Source: Leisingera sp. ANG-M7 (GTDB taxonomy: Bacteria > Pseudomonadota > Alphaproteobacteria > Rhodobacterales > Rhodobacteraceae). From it: DNA of 64,000 nucleotides. Each line of letters starts with the position of its first letter. Position 1 is the first letter of the stretch. Below, one piece after another: positions 9,542-17,986 of the stretch. Position numbers and translations under genes: made by a program. The stretch lies in the NCBI RefSeq assembly GCF_000813965.1, contig NZ_JWLI01000007.1:355150-419149 (forward strand), written 5' to 3'. Under the pieces are notes generated by a model. The model ran no database searches and was not told the DNA's origin. It saw only the letters and a program-made list of their open reading frames with translations.

Positions 9542-9712
9542 TTAGCTTCGATTTGGCCGGCGTGTTTTCAAAGTTCCCGTGGAATGCGGAGGCAAGATAC
9601 CGCGTTCGAGCGCGCGGCGCGTCTTCAGGAACCGTTCCAGGCGCTGCCGTATTGCCCGCCGGTCTTTGTCGGCATTGTGGAACTCTGCTTCGATGAATTT
9701 GATCTTAGACAT
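9542..9712 (-). CDS. Small basic protein, unknown
   Basis: A 56-codon frame on the minus strand starting at ATG 9712 (MSKIKFIEAEFHNADKDRR) behind GGGAAAGGAAC, which is a good ribosome site. The peptide is strongly basic in the middle (RRAIRQRLERFLKTRRALERG) with probable helix, and ends in TAA at 9542. I do not recognise the family. It sits alone between the glycan operon and the T6SS payload module in a stretch with little other coding signal. It may be real or a remnant of a mobile element; the ribosome site and codon use favour a gene. Confidence 0.4.
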   Translation of the reverse strand: MSKIKFIEAEFHNADKDRRAIRQRLERFLKTRRALERGILPPHSTGTLKTRRPNRS

Positions 9713-10063
9713 AACTGTTCCTTTCCCGGTGCGCCGCGCCGTTTGGCTCCCGATTGCACATCTTGCGTTCGGGGAATTGAAGGAAAGAACCTGGCCAAGT
9801 TTGCGCTTCAGTCCTGCTGAACAAGGACGCTTTGGTCAACTGAGCGAACTAGTCGGAGCGAGTGCGTCATCACCGATGTCGGGACCACTGAAAAATGCCA
9901 TTGGTGCCAGCGGCCGCTATGTAAGTCATTGTTTTTAAATGACCGCATCTGCGCAAAACTAGCCAGGGCGGCTTCTCTGCCACTTTCCACGGGATTATCT
10001 GCCATCGAAAGTTCAAAAAAGCCGCCCGAAGGCAGCAATCTGGGTGGTGCATGCGTTGGGACG
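9713..10063. other. Intergenic stretch without convincing gene
   Basis: Frames here are open in places on both strands, but none has a ribosome site, a domain pattern or stable codon preference. Base composition is patchier than in the flanking operons. It looks like the edge of an accessory region. I see no tRNA, terminator or insertion-sequence end that I can defend. Confidence 0.4.
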
Positions 10064-10384
10064 TCAGATTTCAAAGGAGTCCGGCAGGTCCGCCCTTCGA
10101 CAAAGAAACGCGCCCAGAGTCTTCGGGTCGAAAGCCGGTTTAACATCGTGAGCAGCCAGCATCCGTTTCAACTGAGGATGCTTGCATTTCGCCTCTATCA
10201 GAAGGCTTTTGAAGGTCGCATATCTGCTGCGGAAGCAGGCCATGGCGGCTGGCATGACCCACGCGTCTTCTTCGCCAGGATCGCTGACAGATTTCAGAAC
10301 TGTCCCGTTGTACTGGCCTGAGTTCAGCCGCTTACCAGCAGCCGATCCGATGCCCAGCATCATGAACGCAAGACCGGCGCTCAT
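10064..10384 (-). CDS. Hypothetical protein, possibly 3' part of a frameshifted gene
   Basis: A 106-residue minus-strand frame (MSAGLAFMMLGIGSAAGKRL...) with codon use typical of this genome and a short hydrophobic segment at the start. There is no good ribosome site before ATG 10384. Just upstream, a second minus-strand frame from ATG 10517 (MQLVLSTVFGGRLQ..., reaching LLVDPREVKSLTPRP) runs into it one base out of register, near the C/G-rich run at 10385-10400. A one-base change would join them into one protein of about 150 residues. Function not recognised. It lies head-to-head with vgrG. Confidence 0.4.
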   Translation of the reverse strand: MSAGLAFMMLGIGSAAGKRLNSGQYNGTVLKSVSDPGEEDAWVMPAAMACFRSRYATFKSLLIEAKCKHPQLKRMLAAHDVKPAFDPKTLGAFLCRRADLPDSFEI

Positions 10385-10749
10385 GCCGGGCCGGCCGCGG
10401 AGTAAGGGATTTCACCTCCCGCGGATCGACCAGGAGGCAGCTGAAGCCGGGCTCACTTTCGAACCGCATGACCCTCTGCAGTCGGCCGCCAAACACAGTG
10501 GAAAGGACCAGCTGCATTTTCTTCCGGCTGATTTCAGCGCTCTTTGCCAGGCAGACCTTGCGGCGTCAGCTGTTGCGGGCGGCACGGACTGAATATTGAC
10601 CTCCCGAGGTCTGATCCTGACGCGGTTAAAGCAATGAGCTCCCTCCTGCCGCAGTTGCCGGGTAATTCCCCCTCGCTGCGGCTTGCCTGTCTCTTGACCC
10701 TTGTGCGGAAACCCTTAGTGTCCAGCACAACTTTTAAGGGTTTTATTTG
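10385..10749. other. Region upstream of vgrG
   Basis: This stretch carries the possible 5' piece of the preceding minus-strand gene (10385-10517) and then about 230 bp of apparently non-coding sequence that should hold the vgrG promoter. TTAAGGG at 10734-10740 is the probable ribosome site of vgrG. No clear sigma-factor motif stands out. Confidence 0.35.
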
Positions 10750-12798
10750 ATGAACGCATTTGTGCAAGACGCCCGGCTGGGGCGTCTGAAAACCGTTTTG
10801 GGGCCGGAAGCGCTGGTGCTGATGCGCTTTGACGGAACCGAGGCGCTGAACGGGCTGTTTGACTATTCCGTCGAGGCGCTGGCCACACGGGATGATCTGG
10901 ATTTCGATGTGCTCCTGGGCACCCATGCCACCGTCACGATCGCCGGTGCGGAAGGGCCTGCGCTGTTTGACGGCATTATCACCGAGGCCCGCTGGAAAGG
11001 CCCGGGTGAGAACGGCTGGCGCTATGATCTGCGGCTCCGGCCTTGGTTCTGGCTGGCCGGAAAACGGCGCAACCAGCGGATCTTTCACAATAAAACCGTG
11101 GTTGAGATCCTGCAGGAGCTGCTGGCGGACTACGGCCATCTGGGCAATCCGCATCTGGAAACCGCTCTGAGCAACGACTACCCGGAGCTGGAATACACGG
11201 TGCAGTACCGGGAAAGCGACCTGGATTTCGCCCGTCGCCTGATGGAGCGGTTCGGGATCTCCTTTCACATCCGCCACCAGGAGGCCAGCCACACGCTGGT
11301 GCTGACGGACGACGTGCTGAACCATGCGGAAATCCCATCCCGCCCCTATTACGGCGCGGCCCAGAACCAGGGTGCCACGGGCGAGCATTTCTGGGCTTGG
11401 GGGCCGGAGCGGCGGCTGACGACGGGCGCAACCCGGCTCACCGATTACAACTTCAAGACGCCGATGGCAGCGATGGAAAGCGACCGCATCGGCGATGCGC
11501 AATATGCCGAGGGTCAGCTGGAAGCTTATGATTATCCCGGCGATTACCCGGATCTGGGACGCGGCAAGACGGTGGCGCAGCTGCGCTGCGAAGAGGAGCG
11601 CGGCCAGGATGCGCGCCAGTTCGCCAGCGGCGACATCACCGGTTTGCGGCCAGGCGGCGTGGTGCCGCTGGGGGGCGGAGATGCAGTGCCCGGCGACGGC
11701 GCCAAACACCTTTGCCTCTGGGCCCGCTATTCTTTTGTCAGCCAAAGCTATGGATCGAACCGGGAAGGCGCCCTGGCGGACCGCCCCTTCACCGCCGACT
11801 ACCGGCTGATGCCCGTGACCGCCCCGATGGTGCCGCCGCGGGTGACGCCGGTGCCGGTGGTGCAGGGCCCGCAAACGGCCGTGGTGGTTGGCGAGGGCGA
11901 GATCGACTGCGATGAGCACGGCCGCATCCTGGTGCATTTCCACTGGGACCTGGAGAAGGCGCATTCCATGCGCTGCCGGGTCAGCCAGAACTGGGCCAGC
12001 CAGGGCTGGGGCGGCATGGTGATCCCCCGCATCGGCATGGAGGTGGTGGTCGAGTTCCTAGAAGGCGACCCCGACAAACCGCTGGTGACGGGATGTGTGT
12101 ACAACGGGCGCAACAAGCCGCCTTACCCGCTGCCGCAGAACAAGACCAAATCGGTGTTTAAGACCGACACCCACAAGGGCAGCGGCTTCAACGAGCTGAC
12201 CTTCGAGGACGAGCGGGATCAGGAAAAGATCTATATGCACGGCCAGAAGGATCAGGAGATCGTCATCGAGAATGACCGCTCCAAGACCATCGGCCGCGAT
12301 GAGAACAACGCCATCGGCCGCGACCGCACCCAAAGCGTCGGCCAGGACGAAACCCTGTCGGTGGGCCGCGACCAGCGCGAAACCGTGGGCCAGGACGTGC
12401 TCTACAAGGTCGGCCGCAACCAGCAGGAGGAATACGGCAAGGACCATGTGCATGTGGTGGGCAATATCCACAAGCAGGATATCTATGCCGACCATCTGGT
12501 GCAGATCGGCCGCAACCACGAGGAAACGGTGTTCGGCAAATCCACCCTCAACGTGACCGAGGCGATCACCAACAACACCCGCAGCCACACGCTGATGGCG
12601 TTTGAGAAGTTCACCATCAAGGGGCCGGGCGGCAAGATCACCATCGATGCGAGCGGGATCACGCTGGAGGCCGCCAGCATCAACCTGAAAGGCGCGGTCA
12701 GCATGGGCGGCAGCGGCGGCGCCCAGGTGCCCGCCCTGCAGAACGCCGCCCGCGAGGCGCTGCCGCTGGTCGAAGAATGCGTGAAACAGAAGGATTGA
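10750..12798 (+). CDS. vgrG: Type VI secretion spike protein VgrG (TssI)
   Basis: A 682-residue spike protein of the type VI secretion system, which trimerises on the Hcp tube and carries effectors into target cells. Residues 1-370 are the gp27-like hub (LNGLFDYSVEAL, RNQRIFHNKTVVEILQELL, YRESDLDFARRLMERFGISF). Residues about 375-470 are the gp5-like OB fold (GRILVHFHWD, MVIPRIGMEVVVEFLEGDPD). The region after about 510 holds the repeats GRDxxxxVGxD that build the beta-helix needle. ATG 10750 is preferred over TTG 10747. No extra C-terminal effector domain is present. The PAAR, DUF4123 and VasX-like genes follow, so this is a dedicated payload carrier; core tss genes must be elsewhere. Confidence 0.95.
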   Translation: MNAFVQDARLGRLKTVLGPEALVLMRFDGTEALNGLFDYSVEALATRDDLDFDVLLGTHATVTIAGAEGPALFDGIITEARWKGPGENGWRYDLRLRPWFWLAGKRRNQRIFHNKTVVEILQELLADYGHLGNPHLETALSNDYPELEYTVQYRESDLDFARRLMERFGISFHIRHQEASHTLVLTDDVLNHAEIPSRPYYGAAQNQGATGEHFWAWGPERRLTTGATRLTDYNFKTPMAAMESDRIGDAQYAEGQLEAYDYPGDYPDLGRGKTVAQLRCEEERGQDARQFASGDITGLRPGGVVPLGGGDAVPGDGAKHLCLWARYSFVSQSYGSNREGALADRPFTADYRLMPVTAPMVPPRVTPVPVVQGPQTAVVVGEGEIDCDEHGRILVHFHWDLEKAHSMRCRVSQNWASQGWGGMVIPRIGMEVVVEFLEGDPDKPLVTGCVYNGRNKPPYPLPQNKTKSVFKTDTHKGSGFNELTFEDERDQEKIYMHGQKDQEIVIENDRSKTIGRDENNAIGRDRTQSVGQDETLSVGRDQRETVGQDVLYKVGRNQQEEYGKDHVHVVGNIHKQDIYADHLVQIGRNHEETVFGKSTLNVTEAITNNTRSHTLMAFEKFTIKGPGGKITIDASGITLEAASINLKGAVSMGGSGGAQVPALQNAAREALPLVEECVKQKD

Positions 12799-12844
12799 GG
12801 CAGATGGCGCGCCCAATCTCCGGTCCGCCGCAGGAGGCAGTGCC

Positions 12845-13102
12845 ATGCAGCCGGTAGCCCGGATCGGAGACACCCATGCCTGCCCCAGATGCCGAAGCTG
12901 CAAGATCGTCAGCGGCGGCAGCGCCACCGTCGACGGCCGCCCCGTCGCGCGCGTGGGCGACAAGACCAGCTGCGGCGCAGTGATCACCGCCGGGTCGTCC
13001 ATGTCAACGGACGACGGCCGCCCCATCGCCTACGTGGGCTCCCCGACCTCCATAGGCGGCACCATCGCCAGCGGATCGCCAAACCACAAGGTCATGCCGT
13101 GA
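12845..13102 (+). CDS. PAAR-domain spike tip protein
   Basis: An 85-residue single-domain PAAR protein that would cap the VgrG trimer and sharpen the T6SS spike. The family pattern is visible: VARIGDTHACPRC, GGSATVDGRPVARVGDKTSCG, then a second GRPIAYVGSPTSIGG repeat, with His and Cys residues suited to bind zinc. It starts 46 bp after vgrG behind GCAGGAGGCAG. There is no N- or C-terminal toxin extension, so cargo must be recruited by other parts, probably by the following DUF4123 protein. Confidence 0.88.
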   Translation: MQPVARIGDTHACPRCRSCKIVSGGSATVDGRPVARVGDKTSCGAVITAGSSMSTDDGRPIAYVGSPTSIGGTIASGSPNHKVMP

Positions 13103-13160
13103 GGCGCCCCTCTGTCACCACCGTATCCGGCACCTTGATGAACCAGCTTGGAAGCCTGCA

Positions 13161-14276
13161 ATGACCAAACCGCTAAAGCAACCGGGCATTCCGGCAGAAG
13201 ATGACTATTGGCTGGGCATCAACGCGGCGCCCGCAGCCCCGGAGACGCGTGACCCCCGCCTGCATATCGAGGACATCCCAGGCGTCGATCCGCTGGATGC
13301 TCAATTCGGCGCTTGGCCTCTGAAAACCGTGCCGGGCGCATTGCTTGAGCCGCTGTTCGGCCAGCCGGAAGCCGGTCCTGCCGGGGCCACAGACAACGGC
13401 GGGGCAGAGGAACCGGCGCTGCTGAAAACCTATGCTCTGATCGACGCCGCAAAATTGCACGGCGGGTTCGACGAAATTCAAGATTGCGGGCTGCCGTTCC
13501 GCTGCCTGTTCCAGGGCGAGGCCGCAGAGGAGCTGAAAGACGCCGCGCCCTATCTGATCCAGCTCGAATCTGATGCCCGCTTCACCCGCGCTCTGTTCAC
13601 CCACATCCCGAACGCCCCGGCCCGCCTGTCGACCCTGCACCTGTGGCACAGGAACCCCGGCATCTTCATCCGTTCCAGCGCGGATTTTGTCGCGGTCTGG
13701 AAACACTTCAGAAAGTTCACTCGCATCCGCGACGAAAACGGAAAATGGTTCTTCTTCCGGTTCTGGGAGGCAATGGCTTTGCTGGGGTATTTGCAGTCAA
13801 ATGCCTCGGATGCCCGCGCGCTTGGCAGGTTCATGGCGGTTTCGGGTGCCCCTCTCTCGATTCTATGGGTCGAGAGGGGCGGTGCCAAACGTGTGACGGC
13901 ATCGAGTGCGCCTGCTGCAGAAGCTGCTCCGCCGGCAATCGTGTTCTCCAATGCAGACCGGGCAGCCTATGCATCTGCCCGCTGGAGCCGGTTTCAGGAA
14001 AACCTCCTTCTGCATTTGCTCCAAGCCTACCCCAGGAAAGCCCAGGAGGCAGGCAACGAACTGCTTTTGGGCTGGAGCGACGAAGGCCGGTCAATGGGCT
14101 TCCGAATCGAAAAAGCCAATTTCAATTTTGTCGTGGCGAGGATGCATTGTGGCGGGCGGGAAGACGGCATCAGAGACTTAATAAACAAAATCCCCAAATG
14201 GGCCATGCTGAGCGAGCTGGACCGATCGCGTGAGCTTTTGAAAACACTAGAATTAACGCCCGAGGAACCTGAATGA
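13161..14276 (+). CDS. DUF4123-domain T6SS effector adaptor
   Basis: A 371-residue cytoplasmic adaptor of the DUF4123 (Tap/TEC) type, which loads a specific effector onto its VgrG. The domain covers about residues 95-235: LLKTYALIDAAKL, APYLIQLE, GIFIRSSADFVAVWKHFRKF and FFFRFWEAMALLGYL. The C-terminal third (about 260-371) is additional and probably binds the effector. The order vgrG-PAAR-DUF4123-effector is the classical arrangement. Its stop overlaps the effector start by 4 bp (ATGA, 14273-14276), so adaptor and cargo are translationally coupled. Confidence 0.85.
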   Translation: MTKPLKQPGIPAEDDYWLGINAAPAAPETRDPRLHIEDIPGVDPLDAQFGAWPLKTVPGALLEPLFGQPEAGPAGATDNGGAEEPALLKTYALIDAAKLHGGFDEIQDCGLPFRCLFQGEAAEELKDAAPYLIQLESDARFTRALFTHIPNAPARLSTLHLWHRNPGIFIRSSADFVAVWKHFRKFTRIRDENGKWFFFRFWEAMALLGYLQSNASDARALGRFMAVSGAPLSILWVERGGAKRVTASSAPAAEAAPPAIVFSNADRAAYASARWSRFQENLLLHLLQAYPRKAQEAGNELLLGWSDEGRSMGFRIEKANFNFVVARMHCGGREDGIRDLINKIPKWAMLSELDRSRELLKTLELTPEEPE

Positions 14277-17020
14277 GCACCTCACCCGCCCCGCTTTCCG
14301 AGACGCGCAACGCTGATGAAATTGCAAGCCCCTGCGATGAGAACATCAGGCCGATTTTTCCCGTACGCCATGCGCTGACAGAAGACGCTCTCTTCAATAT
14401 CACACGGGATGGCCACACCCCGGGCAACCCGAAGAACATCGGCGCCTCGTCCGACCATGAGTTGCGCCGGATCCGTCAAGGCTACATCTACATCTATGCC
14501 CGAAACGGGCATCCCGAAAACCTTGGCTCAGACAGTGACGGTACCTGGCTGGTCTTTCGCTATGTCAGCCGCCCGGATCTGGATGACAGTTCCAGTCACA
14601 TTCGCGCGGACGTCAACAACCCAAACGGGCGCTATCAGTTCTACAAGCTTGAATGGACGGGTGGCGGAGCCGACGGGCAATGGGAAGTCAAAGACACCCG
14701 CCGCTATCCCTACGCCTTTGTGAACAAGCAGGTCTCTGAGATCGAAATCGCCTATAGCGAGGAGCGGTGGCCGGGACATCTTTTCCTGATGGCGCAGCTG
14801 GATTCTTCCGTGCGCAGCCAGTTGATGACCCCTGTGAACGTAATCCAGGAAAGCACGGAGCACTCAGCCCCGCTGGCACAGATTTCTGCCAAGGTTGCGG
14901 AGTTCAATTCCGCTGCCGAGGCAAATCCGCCAGGAAACGCGATACGCTACACCGCCTTTCAGCCGGAAGCCGAAAGCCAGGTTGTTATTTGCCAGAACAG
15001 CCGGGAAAACGGGCGTCTGGTGGCCATTCAAGACCACTTGGGCGAGCTGATGGACATTCAGGCCGCGCACCTGGCCAAGTCGCACAGCCTGAAAACCTTC
15101 AGCGCTGAATACCAGTACCCTCTAATGATCGGCAAAGGGGTCAAGAACCTTTGGGAACACATCGACCACGCCGGTGGCACCTGGGACTTTCTCGACTTTA
15201 ACGGCACCCCGCTCAGCGGGGATTATCTGGGCGCTTTTGACGCGATCGAGGTGCGGCAGCAGGTCCTGAACGCTGAACTCAAGGCGCTGGTCCGCAGCTA
15301 CTGGGCCATCAGCACGCGCACCGGTCCCGGCACGGTTATGGCCGAGATCAAAGCCTGCATGGACGGACTGGAGAAAGTCAGCGGCGAGGCTGAGGCCCGG
15401 CGGGTGGATTATGTCTTCTTTCTGCTCAGCAAGGCGTTTCAGACCATCGGAACATCCGCCTATGGCTCTGCGTCTATGGTTGCGATGCTTGGCGGCACCG
15501 CCTCGGACAGATCCAAAGAATGGCTCACCATCTTCAAGACAGCCCTCGGAGCAGCGGCAACCGCTGCACCAAATCTGCTGCAGAAATACCGCACCCATAT
15601 AAACATGCTGTTTACCGTAGCGTCCAAAGAGCTGGCAATGGCCTGGGTCAAAAGCCCGGGCGGGGTGTTCTACAAGGAAGCCGTGCCCGAGATTCTAGGA
15701 CTGGACCTGCGTATTGTTCATGTTTCTCCGGACAATATCGGCGATACTCTTCGGGAAGTCTTCGATAGCGCCGACGCCAGACTGAAGGGAAGCACCCCTC
15801 GTTCCTATTCCTTTGACAAGAATGCGCTGACAGTAACAATGGATGGCGGCACGGCGGTACCAGAGAAATTGGTCGGGGTGCAGTACTTCGAAATCACCGG
15901 CACCGGCACCCTGACCGAACAGGGCCAAAAAATGAGTGAATACTACCGGGCAGGTGCCATCGGCACGGAAGGCGCCGGGCTGTTTCTGTCCTTCTACGCT
16001 GCCTTCCAGACACTTCAGAACTGGGACAATGTTCGACCCAGCTTTACCGGAGCAGGGGCGGTTGCGCGCGACCCGAGGATTCAGATTGCCTCCGCTCTGC
16101 TGGATTCGGCAGCAAGCCTCCGCGGATTGCAAAAGGCCTCCAATGCCGCGACATTCAGCCAGGGGGTCAGTTCCAAGATTTTCTCCCGCATGTTTGCCAC
16201 CGGGGCGGATGGGTTCTTTACCCCGCAATCCGTCGCGGCCCAGGCGCAAAACGGGATCAACGCAACCTCCGGCGGTTTGATGCGCTATGTCACGATCGGC
16301 AACATAGCCGGCGCAGCTGGCATTGCACTTGCCGGTGCCCAGGCATATGAGGGCTACAAGGCCGATGACATGGCCGCGGGCATCGGCAATTCCCTGGTGG
16401 CTGCGGGCGGGCTGGTCCTTCTGATCACCGGCGGCAGCGTCGCGCTGGCCGCCCCCGGCGCCATCATCGGCGGGCTGATGATCATTGCAGGCACGGTTTC
16501 CACCTTCTTTACCGACAGCGATGTGGATTACTGGGTCCGGCATGGGTTCTGGGGGAGGTCGAAGAACTACTGGGGAGAACAACGCGAACAAATTGATGAG
16601 AGACTCAGCGATGCAAGGCGCTTAGCTTATGGGGCAGAGCCTCAAAGATCTGCCTTTGAACAAGAGCTTAAAGACTACAAGGACCTGACTGGGACACTTA
16701 AGATCAAGAATGAGACAGAAGGCGATATGCGCTTTGAAATCTTCTGCCCGGCGGTGGACAGCATCGCCGACCTGAACCGCCTGACCGCAACGGTGCGTAA
16801 AATCACCCCTGGGTTTGGCATGGGCGGCGGAGGATTCAGCGGCCCGGTCGTCCCGGCAGCCAAACACTTCATCAACCCGGGGCTGGTGCATCTGGTTCTG
16901 GAAGCTCCTCCAGTTTCCGAACAGGACCGCATGTCTGATCTGCGTGTGGATGCGTCTTTTCCCAAACTTACTGGCGGGGAGTTCTCTGACCGCCTCACCA
17001 TCAAAGCCTGGAAGCTCTAA
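14273..17020 (+). CDS. VasX-like T6SS effector, probable membrane-pore toxin
   Basis: A 915-residue probable effector. Residues about 15-190 match the N-terminal pattern of the VasX/BTH_I2691 effectors (IFPVRHALTEDALF, ELRRIRQGYIYIYARNG, PGHLFLMAQLD). The middle is long and mostly helical. Residues about 669-747 (16280-16515) hold two or three hydrophobic helices rich in Gly and Ala (IGNIAGAAGIALAGAQA, GGLVLLITGGSVALAAPG), as in colicin-type pore formers. A soluble tail of about 170 residues ends in FSDRLTIKAWKL. No enzymatic motif is seen. It is coupled to the adaptor upstream, and its stop overlaps the first immunity-gene start (TAATG). The VasX assignment rests on pattern and context; pore formation is inferred. 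Confidence 0.75.
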   Translation: MSTSPAPLSETRNADEIASPCDENIRPIFPVRHALTEDALFNITRDGHTPGNPKNIGASSDHELRRIRQGYIYIYARNGHPENLGSDSDGTWLVFRYVSRPDLDDSSSHIRADVNNPNGRYQFYKLEWTGGGADGQWEVKDTRRYPYAFVNKQVSEIEIAYSEERWPGHLFLMAQLDSSVRSQLMTPVNVIQESTEHSAPLAQISAKVAEFNSAAEANPPGNAIRYTAFQPEAESQVVICQNSRENGRLVAIQDHLGELMDIQAAHLAKSHSLKTFSAEYQYPLMIGKGVKNLWEHIDHAGGTWDFLDFNGTPLSGDYLGAFDAIEVRQQVLNAELKALVRSYWAISTRTGPGTVMAEIKACMDGLEKVSGEAEARRVDYVFFLLSKAFQTIGTSAYGSASMVAMLGGTASDRSKEWLTIFKTALGAAATAAPNLLQKYRTHINMLFTVASKELAMAWVKSPGGVFYKEAVPEILGLDLRIVHVSPDNIGDTLREVFDSADARLKGSTPRSYSFDKNALTVTMDGGTAVPEKLVGVQYFEITGTGTLTEQGQKMSEYYRAGAIGTEGAGLFLSFYAAFQTLQNWDNVRPSFTGAGAVARDPRIQIASALLDSAASLRGLQKASNAATFSQGVSSKIFSRMFATGADGFFTPQSVAAQAQNGINATSGGLMRYVTIGNIAGAAGIALAGAQAYEGYKADDMAAGIGNSLVAAGGLVLLITGGSVALAAPGAIIGGLMIIAGTVSTFFTDSDVDYWVRHGFWGRSKNYWGEQREQIDERLSDARRLAYGAEPQRSAFEQELKDYKDLTGTLKIKNETEGDMRFEIFCPAVDSIADLNRLTATVRKITPGFGMGGGGFSGPVVPAAKHFINPGLVHLVLEAPPVSEQDRMSDLRVDASFPKLTGGEFSDRLTIKAWKL

Positions 17021-17952
17021 TGTCACTTTTCCGCCGTCTCGAAACTCTTGGAGAGCAGGACGCTCCAACCTCCATGCAGGGGCTTTACCTGCCCGGCCTG
17101 CGCTATTCCCTGCGCATGGTGGATGAGGATACGCTGGAAGTCACGCGCATGGATAACGGTATCATCCGCGCGATTATGTGGCTGATGTTCTGGCTGACTG
17201 CGTATTTCGTGGTGCAATCCTGGTGGGAGCAGAATCCGCTGTGGGACGATGTGCGCTTTCTTTTCGATTCCGAGGGGCTGCTGAGGGCTCAATATGATCG
17301 AGCACTGGAAAGAGGTTTACTAAGGCCTCCATTTGACCAGTGGTATGCTGGAATGATGGAAATGCACGGCTCCCGCTGGATCGGCGGCCTGATCTTTCTC
17401 GCCCTGCCGACGTTCTTCTTCTCCTGCGCCCTTGTCTGGCCGCGCTACCGGCCGTTGCGGTTCAACCGCAAGCATGGCATCGCCTATACTTGGTCCTGGG
17501 GCCGCTTTTTCCTGACCAAAATCAGCCATGACACCCGCGACCTCGACATGGCCCTGCGCGGCACCTCCATCGACCCCTTTGAAAACATGCGCAAACCAGA
17601 GCTGATGGGCTTTGGCCCGCTGGTGATCCGCCTGCGCCACCACCGCCGCCAAAGCTGGAAGGAACGCTGGGCGCTTGGCGTCTTCCCGCCCAGCCACGAG
17701 GGGCAGAACAGCCAGATCGCCTATGCGATCAGCGATTTCCTGACCAGCCACAACCGCCCCGTCTGGTGCGATGCGCTGGAACAGCAGGTTCCCTACAGCT
17801 GGTTCGACCGCTTCCTGATGGGCGCCTTCAACCTGTCTCTGCTGCCCGCCTGGTGGCCGCGCCGCACAGAGCGGCTGATCCAGGCCTTCCTCGACCGCGA
17901 CGCCGCCGAACGCGAAGCCCTGCGCCGCAAGGCCAACGGAATGGAAGGGTGA
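17020..17952 (+). CDS. Putative T6SS immunity membrane protein, copy 1
   Basis: A 310-residue membrane protein directly coupled to the effector by TAATG at 17018-17022. Two clear transmembrane helices occur at about 50-70 (AIMWLMFWLTAYFVVQ) and 118-140 (GGLIFLALPTFFFSCALVW). Between them lies an extracytoplasmic loop of about 45 residues; after them is a cytoplasmic domain (RPLRFNRKHGIAYTW...) of about 165 residues that resembles DUF6708-like T6SS-associated proteins, though I am not certain. Placement right after a pore-type effector and membrane location argue for immunity, as for TsiV2 with VasX. Copies 2 and 3 follow. The loop is the main region of difference among the copies. Confidence 0.7.
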   Translation: MSLFRRLETLGEQDAPTSMQGLYLPGLRYSLRMVDEDTLEVTRMDNGIIRAIMWLMFWLTAYFVVQSWWEQNPLWDDVRFLFDSEGLLRAQYDRALERGLLRPPFDQWYAGMMEMHGSRWIGGLIFLALPTFFFSCALVWPRYRPLRFNRKHGIAYTWSWGRFFLTKISHDTRDLDMALRGTSIDPFENMRKPELMGFGPLVIRLRHHRRQSWKERWALGVFPPSHEGQNSQIAYAISDFLTSHNRPVWCDALEQQVPYSWFDRFLMGAFNLSLLPAWWPRRTERLIQAFLDRDAAEREALRRKANGMEG

Positions 17953-17957
17953 GCAAT

Positions 17958-17986
17958 CGTCTCACCATCAACGCCTGGAAGCTCTG
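17958..17986 (+). repeat. Relic of effector 3' end before immunity copy 2
   Basis: These 29 bp match the last 29 bp of the effector gene (16991-17019) with three mismatches and would still encode RLTINAWKL followed by a stop that overlaps the next ATG. They are not part of any intact gene. They mark the left border of the duplicated unit. Confidence 0.85.

Noticed and set aside
10534..11964. A 476-codon open frame on the minus strand
   Set aside because: Antisense to vgrG; no ribosome site and no protein-like motif.
12280..12540. Regular GRD-x4-VG repeats in vgrG as a DNA repeat array
   Set aside because: These are the normal gp5-type beta-helix repeats of VgrG at protein level, not a CRISPR or separate repeat element.
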